The translations under genes and the position numbers were made by a program. From positions 1,116,001 to 1,180,000 of the forward strand of contig JBLDXI010000019.1 in the NCBI GenBank assembly GCA_047495785.1: a stretch of DNA of 64,000 bases. Reading direction: 5' to 3'. Origin of the DNA: Lepidodermella squamata. Its lineage: Eukaryota; Gastrotricha. This document shows positions 35,438-46,029 of this stretch, one piece after another. Numbering within the stretch: position 1 is the first letter of the stretch; each line of letters opens with the position of its first letter. A model generated the notes under the pieces. It saw nothing but the letters and a program-made list of their open reading frames with translations. It did no database searches and was not told where the DNA came from.

Positions 35438-35724
35438 TCAGGGACCGAACAGCGCCACTTTCCACGAGCATAGAATCAGCGCTATTATCAGGAAGCAAAT
35501 CACGATTGTCGTTCCAACAATGATAAGAATAACCTCTGATCGCGCTAAAGATGAACGCAATAACCCAAGTTAATTATTTATTATTATTCAATATCCAACT
35601 TACTCAGCGGTAACGAAGGTTGCTGGCATGAAGCTTGGCTGACCAGATGTAACAGTATAATCAGTGATAAACTGAATGTTAAGTTGGATGCTTTACTCAA
35701 AAGCATTGTTTTATTCAGCTGCAT
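35438..35724 (-). CDS. Tiny single-pass membrane peptide, family member 10
   Basis: Exons 35604-35724 and 35438-35544 encode 75 residues. The first two family exons are fused as in member 8 (LIILLHLVSQASCQQPSLPL). The helix begins TRSEVILIIVG and ends LILCSWKVALFGP. Cleavage after SC would leave QQPSLPL outside the membrane. With member 8 it forms the WKVxLFG subgroup. Confidence 0.68.
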
Positions 35725-36229
35725 TTATATTAGAGAAGGGCGAAGTACAGTGAAGAAAAACAGCATTTTATCTATGCATATCATAAGCGAATAAAAGCAT
35801 TTCGAACCATTTTGGTTTGTTCCCAATAGTCAGAATCCGTGATGGTGTTCAGCAATGCTCGACTCGTCATCAGCCCTTCTTTAGTGGCGAAGCTACTTGA
35901 TACAGCGTCATCAAATCGATATTAAGGAAGCATTATGTTGGTGTTTGCCACCTAACACCTCCGTTCCGCATGATAGCAGGACGCGATGGAATGATCCTTT
36001 CGTTCCATTATGCCTAATTTTGATGGCGTCGAGAATCTGTACTGCCAATGTTCATACGTTCAACAATCTGAGTAACTGTTTCTCAAGTCATGCAAATCGT
36101 ATCAATTCAAAATTGGCGATGAAAACATACACTCGCTCTATTGAATTGGTAACTTGAAAAATCGCTCTTGCGCAACACTCCGAGCATTTTGGCTGTTTCC
36201 TAGCAGTGCAACAGTTATGCATATTCGGT

Positions 36230-36453
36230 TCATGCTGAGCACTTCAGATTCAAAAACACATTTTCGCGCTTCAATTTGGCTGAATAGCCATTCAGTACAT
36301 GATATCCCAGACTTTGTTCCTTCACAAAACGTCTCGCCATGTTCCACTTTGGATCATCGATTTCCATCTCGGCAAATAAAAGCTGGAACAGTATGAGGAT
36401 TGTTAAAGCAACCAATGGGTAGAATAGGCCCATTCGGCCTATTGGTATTGCCA
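36230..36453 (-). CDS. Possible small secreted protein
   Basis: A single open frame of 74 residues from the ATG at 36453. It starts with a convincing signal sequence (MGLFYPLVALTILILFQLLF after a short leader), then about 45 polar residues with one cysteine near the end. TTTATATC lies about 35 bp upstream of the ATG in the minus-strand direction, consistent with a promoter. There is no intron and it lacks the C-x-K tail of the neighbouring tiny-peptide family. No homology recognised; it could be chance. Confidence 0.35.
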
Positions 36454-36502
36454 TTATCGCTTCACATTGGCCTATAGGCTGAGATATAAAACCGCAATTC
36501 AC

Positions 36503-38307
<1,805 letters not shown>

Positions 38308-38644
38308 GCATCATTCGATCGAAGCCGAAGATTTGTAGTTAGGACTGATTCTGCTTTTTAGGCTCTTAAGATGGTTCAATGATTCTAACTTGTTGGCTAT
38401 AACACATTGCTTCTATCGTTGTAACAAGTATTGTCTGCTTAGCTCTGTCTTTGAAACATCTTGTCATGATAACAAAGTTGTGTGATAACATCAAACTAGT
38501 TCGACTGAGCGGTCCATAATTTAATATTGTTGCTGTATGTGGCTAATGGCGGCATTTAATGACCTGCAATATCATATTGTATGTGATGATACTGATGCTC
38601 GATTCCTCCCCATCAGCTTCAACTAATTACATAACAGATTCTTG

Positions 38645-38650
38645 AATAAA
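38645..38650 (+). terminator. AATAAA polyadenylation signal, polyubiquitin
   Basis: Canonical hexamer in the context CTTGAATAAAGC, the only one between the polyubiquitin stop and the next gene. Confidence 0.55.
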
Positions 38651-38727
38651 GCTTCTAGTTAGGATGGCAAATAATCCTGTCTTTTTGCGTCTATTAGATT
38701 TTTAAACCTATACCGGTTCAAGGTATT

Positions 38728-40355
38728 ATGGCGTTCCAAGATCTACAGGTGAATTGCAATGAAAGTCAATTTAAAAATTCTAACGTGTTTCCGTGTAGTA
38801 TTTGTCTGGTTTCGGTAACGAGTTTGCCACTGAGGATGCACGCTGTCCCGGTGCCTTGCCAGTTGGACAGGTTAGGAAAGAGTTGCCACCAGTTTCGATG
38901 AGTATTTGAGTTGTCAGCATTTGACAGAATAGCCCTCAAGTGTGCCCTTACGGGTTGTATGCTGAGCAGCTGAGCGGATCGGCTTTCACCTGCCCGCGTG
39001 AGACAAATAAACGCACCTGGCTATACCGCATCCGCCCGTCTGTCATTCACGCCCCATTTAGCCGGCTACCAAATGAGTACGCACATGTTTTGAATACGTG
39101 GGAAGACTCAACAACGCCTAACCAGACGCGCTGGAAGCCATTTGACATCCCACCGAAGGGTGACGGTCATCCTGATGTTGATTTCGTCCAAGGTCTGCAC
39201 ACCATATGCGGCGCGGGTGAGCCAAAATCACGCAATGGAATCGCAATTTACGTGTACACTTGCAATTCATCGATGGGCGATTCTTGTTTGTACAATTCTG
39301 ATGGCGATTTTTTGATCGTGCCTCAACAGGGAGCTTTAAATATCACAACTGAAATGGGAAAAATGGTCGTTGAGCCGAATGAAATATGTGTGATTCCACA
39401 AGGCATTCGATTTAACATTGAAGTCTCAGGAGAAAGTCGAGGTTACGTTTTGGAGGTTTTCGGCTGCCATTTTGTCCTGCCGGGTCTTGGCCCGATTGGC
39501 GCGAATGGCTTGGCCAACCCTCGTGACTTTCTCACCCCCGTCGCCTGGTACGAAGACCGCGACAACCTGGCTAAATATCGAATTGTTACAAAATATCAAG
39601 GCGCGTTGTACGAGGCGGTTCAAAGCCACTCGCCGTTTGATGTTGTAGCCTGGCATGGAAATTACGCCCCGTACAAGTACAACCTCGCCAACTTCTGCGT
39701 CGCTAATTTCGTGTCATTCGACCATGCCGATCCTTCGATTTTCACCGTTTTGACTGCGCCATCGGTTAAACCTGGTGTGGCTGTTGCTGATTTTGTCATT
39801 TTCCCGCCACGGTGGGGCGTTGCTGAACACACTTTCCGTCCACCTTATTACCACCGTGCGTTTCTTTAGAATTTGTTTCAATATTATTAGAATTTGATAA
39901 GGCCAATTTTCATTTTTTTCAATGATGTAATGATTTTATATTATTCGGTCATTTTAATTACTGATTTTTAAGGTAGCTCAAGTATACAGTTTTCTTATTT
40001 GATCAATTATTGGCATTAATTGAGATTTTTGATTACAGGTAACTGCATGAGTGAGTTTATGGGTCTGATCTACGGTAGCTATGAAGCGAAAGAGGGCGGA
40101 TTTCAGCCTGGCGGCGCGTCGCTTCACAGCATGATGACCCCACACGGCCCGGACAGCGAGTGTTTTGAGAAGGCGTCGCGCGACGATTTGCAGCCGCGTC
40201 GCATAGCCCATGGCACGATGTCATTCATGTTTGAGTCTTCATTCAGCATGGCCGTTACGAAATGGGCCGCTGATACAAAAATCGACCCGGTCTACTACAA
40301 ATGCTGGCAGCCGTTGAAGAAGTACTTCACTGGAAAACGCGACGTCACAATTTAA
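38728..40355 (+). CDS. HGD: Homogentisate 1,2-dioxygenase
   Basis: Cytosolic iron(II) enzyme that opens homogentisate to maleylacetoacetate in tyrosine breakdown. Exons 38728-38748, 38799-38870, 38928-39855 and 40039-40355 give 445 residues, the same length as human HGD. Recognisable blocks include [74 protein letters not shown] and [12 protein letters not shown]. The metal-binding histidines and glutamate are present in [13 protein letters not shown] and MTPHGPD. The second junction was set at NSPQVCPY because it restores the conserved sequence. An acceptor-like AG (38696-38697) lies 30 nt before the ATG. Confidence 0.97.
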
Positions 40356-40970
40356 AAGTTGTTCGACTGCGTTTTTCGAAAAACTTGAAAACTGAAAAAA
40401 CTATTTTTCCGAAAATCGGTGCAATTTTTCATCTCAAGCCTTCATCTTCCTTATATGCTAGATTTATTTTTCTAAAAGCTGATTAAATAATTAGCGGTTG
40501 TGGTCATGCTAGCTACTAACTATTAAAATGATGCAAAAAGTATTATTTTCAAAGGCCGAATTTTGTTGATTACCGCGATTATTGATATCTGTGATGTTAA
40601 ACTCCCCCTTTTCTTCTACCGATAGAAGTAGAGAAAGCTGCTAAAACATCGAATTGCGCAATATTTGCCGGTGTAAATGGTGATTATTAAACATGCAATA
40701 CTCCATATGAAAAGTGAATAAATACATTTATTATGCAAATTTTTTTTTCAATAATTTCTGAGATATTTTCTTTTGTTAATTCCAGTTGTTTGATTCGATC
40801 GCCGCACTTTAATATTATCCATTTGGCGTGATTTTCGTCACGCCAAATTTGAAGCCGAAATTTGACACGCCGAGAGAATTTCATCGGAGCGAAACAGCCG
40901 AAAGCGTCTTTTCAGAACACTAGTCCTATACCTACCTAAAACTCACCTTTATTTTATTGATTTTGCAAAA

Positions 40971-43900
40971 ATGGCCGCAGGCAGTTTGTACTACGTCGAG
41001 CCGAGATCGCGCCAAGTTTTCCGCCTGCTCGGAGACGTTTCGACGGCTGAAGACGCGATGCGTCTCGACCTTATTCAGCCTGATATCGTCTGGCTGAGTG
41101 GCCCAGGCGGCCACGTGTTTGCTAGTCAGCAATTACTCGTGACTAATTCGCAGGAAAAACGGCTGATCTACAAGCAGTCCTCCTCAATGCGCTTCCACCC
41201 GGTGGGAGAAAAAGCGACTGAAAACAACGATGAGAGCACACGCCTGCCTATGTATAAATTCGGCCGGTCGAAGAGTCTTTTCTTTCGGCCGGAACCTGAG
41301 CGCCGCGATCTAGCCTACGTCGAAAGTTTGAAAGCACGCGGAATAGCTGGTGCTAAATTTTCAGTCTCTGAACAAACCCATCAATCCGTGTTGAAAAATC
41401 TCGCGAAATCAAGCCATAATCCTAATTCTCAACGAGAAGTAAACACCGATTTTTCTATACATTTCATTACTATCTAACGTTTCAGATGGAATTATCAGCG
41501 AGTCCTCCTTTAATTGTTTCAAAGTTGGAAACGATGCCACTCAGTCTAAGCCGACGCTCGTCCGATTCAACGCCTCGGAGCAGGTCAAGCTTATCGAAGA
41601 CTTCACTGCCGAAGTTACCCGCAAAAACAGGGAATAAACGCGTGAAATTTCACTTGATTGACGAAGCCGAGCGAAGCAACACTTCGATCGGCATTTCAGA
41701 GAGCGAAATGAAGCCGGAGAACACGCCAATGAACCGCGGAACAACCTGGATTCCGAGCGAATCTTCAAATTTTCTAGCAACCAGCCCGAAAAATTCGCCG
41801 AGAACTCAGGTCGAAATTTCCGATAAAAACGACGTGGGTGACGTAAACAATTTTCCACCGTCCTACTACGAGACGATGGGCTTAAAAATCGGCGATGAAA
41901 TCAGCGATCAACACAGTTTCAGGGATGATTACAACGATGATGATGTGTTGATCGACGAACGGCCGCCTTCGTTATCAGCATCCACTGATCAGTTGAGTGA
42001 AAGCTCCGGCGGTAAAAAGCGGCTCTCCTTAAAAACCGTGGCTAAACTGGTTTTACCGCGGGCGTTCACTAGTGGCGTCAGGGTGCCGAGTCAGGTCACT
42101 CAAGATTTAATGGCACCGCCTCGCAGCAAGTCAGATTTGATCATGCGAAAGTTGAAAGCGGACGAACAAAGAAAATTGGTACATCCCTGTCAGGGGCGGG
42201 TAATGATCGCAGCGTTAACGGGTCAACCACTGGATGAAACAACAAATATTGACGAGCATTTTGAAGATCCGAGAAACGAAATCGACGAGCAAGAGCTGAC
42301 TGACGGTTAGCTTTTTTCCGCGGCGGGTGAATTAAAATTGATGACTCATTTTTTTTATAGAAAAATGGCTTGAAAAACAATGCATCATTCCGGAGCGTGT
42401 TAAAAATACTTGTGCTCGCACGTTTTTTCAAGTATTTCAGCTTTTTTCCTCTCTAACATTGATGTCACGCTAGCAATTTGTTGTAGGTCAACTCGAGTGG
42501 ATCGGAAGAAATCACTCTCGATGAGGTGATGCAGGGCCTACGGTTGCTGAATCCTGACTTGGCCAATAATCAGATGAGCATGTATTACCTAGAAAATGTG
42601 AGTTGACTTTCGCTCAATTTTGCCGTGATTTTCAAAACTTTTTCCTCAGATTTGTAATTCCATCGGAATTTATCTAAATGACGCGCAACGGGAGAAATTT
42701 GGCATGAACTTGGCCAATTTTACGATTGTCGGCGCTGTTGCTATGCGCATCGCTCAAATAAAGTAAGCCATAAAAGCTTATCGTCGCGTTGCGTCATCGT
42801 AAAAGCGTGATTCATTAGCAAGGGGGTGGAGCTTAGGACGCGCGCCAAACTGGGTCTGCCTGGTATGGTGCATATGCAGATTAGCGACCTGGCTGGCAGT
42901 GTGCGCAGTCGAGAACGCGCCCAAAAATTTTTTCAAAATTTAGTTATCGCTTCTCGGCCTTTTTGGCTATGATCAAAGTGTAGTATCTGTTCTTTGTAGT
43001 TTAATATCTACAACGGCCTCCATGTGGGGCCTACGATATTAGCCCTATTTTTGGCTAGCCGGGCGGGAGCAGCCAGCTTGCTGGACCCCGTCCACGAGTC
43101 GGCCCGGTATTGCAGTACCTCCGGGATTCGGCTCACCCCCTGAAATACGGGGGAATGAAACTAAAGAAAAAATACTTCCTAACTTGTAAAAAGTTACCTG
43201 AACGGATCTATGTGCGAAAGCTTTCAAAGGCGCTACGCCTGGATGCCTCAGCCTGAAGGAAAAATTGCAAATAATGATGGTGATAGGTGATAGTAAATGC
43301 TATGTCACTTCATTTGAAACCAGTCTAAGCTGCTGAAAGTTATACCCCTTAGCCATTTTAAAGTTGATACAGGGTGCTCCAAAAGTCCTTGTAGGTCGGT
43401 ACATTAATAACACTATTTAATTCTTTAGAAAATTCAAGATTCCTCTAATAAGATTGTAAACGCCCCCAAATAGTAATTCGACCATGCGGAAAAGGAAAAC
43501 ATATATTTGGGTTGATAAAACCCATTGGTACCTCTCGACGTAACGATCAAACCAGCCTTCCAAGCTTCGAAAGCATTTCCACCCTAATTAGCCCGAAAAC
43601 ATAGGGAAATTGTACATTTGATCGATTATTTTGAATTATATTCATTGCAGAACTATATGGGCTGCAATTATTTACCAAATTGCGAAAAATGACTAGTCCA
43701 ACGTTACGCAATCGAGCGTAATAGACTTGACGCCACCTTCGAACGATTGCGCAATGTTCAACAGTCATACGCACCGTTATCCTTTGAAAGCCTGGGGTGT
43801 CCGTATTTTTAGTCAAAATTATATGTCAAAATGATCGCGGAATAGTAAGGAATCCAAATCTATGCCAACTATAACTCTATTCACTACAACCATGATGCAA

Positions 43901-44774
43901 TACAAGCAATTGTTACCTACAAGGACTTTTGGAGCACCCTGTATGAATGCGGTATGCATAGTGCTTAAGACTGGGATTTATTTTATTCAGTTCATTATTT
44001 TTGAGACGAGTATTGAGAAATTATCGTTAAGTTACCCAAGTAATATATTATGAGGACTAAATATAAAATGTCCTTTCCATGCACATCAATTTATAACAAA
44101 AAAAATAAAAATTGAAAAAGTGAAATGAAAAATTTTGGAGGATACGGGCGTCGATCCCGTTACCTCTCGCATGCTAAGCGAGCGCTCTACCATTTGAGCT
44201 AATCCCCCTTCGTGCTATAAGGCGCATTTTTTACGCGTATGTTCCTCTGTGTGAGTCAGTTTTTTTCTCGCCAATGGAGGATGTATTTTTTATATTATTA
44301 TTGATTGCGCGCGTAATATAAAATCGACGCTGTGTGCGCACTTCTAAAATGCCGCTTTTTACCCTTATTATTCACCATGCAGTGAAGGTTTGAAGACATT
44401 TCTGTCTGCCAAATTGCGGTATCACGATATTGACAACGTGCTCTCCAAACTCAGAGTAAGAGTGTATTTTTTATTAAAAAAATCTCATGAATTTACGTCA
44501 TTTTAGGCTTTATGGCTGGTGTGTCGCGACCATCGTACCGACCGCGTGGGGCCTGAAAAACTACAAGGTAGCGTGTCAGAAAATTCAAAGAAATAAATAA
44601 CATGAAATTGAATCCAAAACAGTTCTTTTAAGAGCTGCGTGCTTCAACCCAATGAGCCGCCAGTTGACCAGGATCAAATTCCCGAACGGCATCGACTTCA
44701 TCGATTTCCTCGCCTATTCTCCTCTATTCCTTTTCATCCACCGCGCAATTATCGACAACCCGTTAACTTTCTGA
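40971..44774 (+). CDS. Unrecognised 591-residue protein hosting ncRNA genes in an intron
   Basis: Seven exons in one frame: 40971-41438, 41486-42305, 42509-42597, 42650-42762, 44383-44455, 44507-44567 and 44623-44774. The first 60 residues look folded (GSLYYVEPRSRQVFRLLGDV); about 90-400 are Ser/Arg/Asp-rich and probably disordered. The last 160 residues look folded and conserved in style (LDEVMQGLRLLNPDLANN, LLRAACFNPMSRQLTRIKF, FIDFLAYSPLFLFIHRAI) and resemble a degenerate paired EF-hand-like helical module. No signal peptide or membrane helix. I do not recognise an orthologue. For exon 3 the acceptor at 42507-42508 is the only one that keeps frame. The fourth intron (42763-44382) carries U2, a MITE and tRNA-Ala. 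Confidence 0.7.
42946..43140 (+). ncRNA. U2: U2 spliceosomal snRNA
   Basis: About 195 nt starting ATCGCTTCTCGGCC and ending CTCACCCCC. The branch-site recognition GTAGTA is at 42980-42985, followed by ATCTGTTCTT. Stem IIa is formed by TTGTAG and CTACAA around TTTAATAT, with paired changes relative to vertebrates. The Sm site ATTTTTG is near 43048-43054, between GCC and GGC arms. The 3' stem keeps TATTGCAGTACCTCC. Two single-base insertions relative to the metazoan consensus are visible: an extra T in the first loop stem and an extra A between GATCAA and GTGTAGTA. A short hairpin (CCCCTGAAATACGGGG) follows. It sits in sense orientation in an intron of the surrounding gene. Confidence 0.92.
43370..43941. 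mobile_element. Tc1/mariner-like MITE (572 bp) with 27 bp terminal inverted repeats
   Basis: The left end CAGGGTGCTCCAAAAGTCCT and right end AGGACTTTTGGAGCACCCTG are perfect inverted copies over 27 bp. Both ends are flanked by TA, the target-site duplication of the Tc1/mariner superfamily. The 572 bp interior has no transposase motif; a short minus-strand frame at 43547-43816 shows no DDE signature. It is therefore non-autonomous, mobilised by a transposase elsewhere. It lies 230 bp downstream of U2 in the same intron. Confidence 0.85.
44136..44208 (-). tRNA. tRNA-Ala (AGC)
   Basis: A 73 nt cloverleaf on the minus strand. The acceptor arm GGGGGAT pairs with ATCCTCC (one G-U), discriminator A. 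The A box is TTAGCTCAAATGGTAGAG; the anticodon loop CTTAGCATG gives AGC; the B-box region is GGATCGACGCC. An oligo-T run just downstream fits a Pol III terminator. It is intronless and antisense to the host gene. Confidence 0.93.
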
Positions 44775-46029
44775 ATGACACAAGTTTTTTCAACGCAAAA
44801 TGATATTTATTTTATTTTTCTTCATTTGCGACACGTGAGTGGGTGTATATATTTTTCGAATCGTTCCATTTCTGACGACGCGAATTATTTCGGAGATGGA
44901 CGCCAAAAATTGGATGATTATAATAAAAGAAAAATGGCTGAAAGTGTAGTAAAACTGACAAACCACCACACCGTTCCTCTTCAAAAAAAAATAGCCACTA
45001 CTACGACAGTCAACAGTCCATTAAATAGTCAGCATTTCGGCTATCAAATAAATCGTGCTAGCAAGTGGAACTAGGAGCATGAGACAGAAAGTCGTTATTC
45101 GAGAAAATTGAGGAGGAGAAAGATAAAGTGTTCTTATTTACGACCTGAATTTTAACGATTACTTTACAAAAGACACTCGAAACAATTGAAGACGCACTAG
45201 AATAGATCTGACACAGGTATCCGTGAAATTAATCTGCATTTAAAACAGCGCATGTTTATGCTGAACAAGTTACATCGAGTAAAATAGAAAAGAAAAAATC
45301 GGTATGATTGCAGGTAAGTTTACAAAATCAAAAGTAGGATTGGATAGATTGTTGCAACTAATGTTTTTTTCGCTTAGTTTCGAATGCATATCAACAGAGG
45401 TAGTAGCAGCCGTAATGAGAAAATGCAGGGCGAATTTAAAGTGAGAATTAGCAATGCTAAATAGTATAGCTCTCAAATAATGAAACACGCAGATAGAAAT
45501 GAAATTTCAGTTTTTTATTTCAAATATCGAACGCAGATAAATTCACGTGATACTTTTTCACTTGTGCATCAGGAAAAGACGACTGAGGAATTTATGCGAC
45601 CACAATCTACAGGTGAAAAAGACAGAAAATAATTTCTCTGATTCACGATCAAGTTCACGATACATCACATTTTTAGCGGTTTCATTACGCAATTTTTTAA
45701 GGCTGAAGGCACGGATAAGAGATCATACATTCGTTGATCCCGTGTTTCGATTTGTCTCAGGATATTTCTAAGTATTTACATACCCTACGATTTATTCGAG
45801 CATCGTGAAAAGCCTACTATAATATATATGCGTTTTTGATAAAATCAACTCAAGTTCAACGAATATTTTTTACACAGAAACAATATTTATGACAGTAATA
45901 ATTTCATAATTTTTTTCATTCGGCATATACCCCAAAAGTTTATTCAATATATTTTGCGGCATATCAACAACCAGTATTATAACCAGATTTTTCTTCTCAG
46001 CTCTTAGCTTTATCGACCAGCTACATTGT
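44775..46029. other. 1.25 kb AT-rich intergenic region
   Basis: It lies between the convergent 3' ends of the unknown gene and CPT1. Short frames (44775-45074, 45547-45771) lack coding character. Nothing else is recognised. Confidence 0.45.

Noticed and set aside
43547-43816. Frame inside the MITE as a transposase
   Set aside because: Too short and without a DDE/D motif or helix-turn-helix; the element is non-autonomous.
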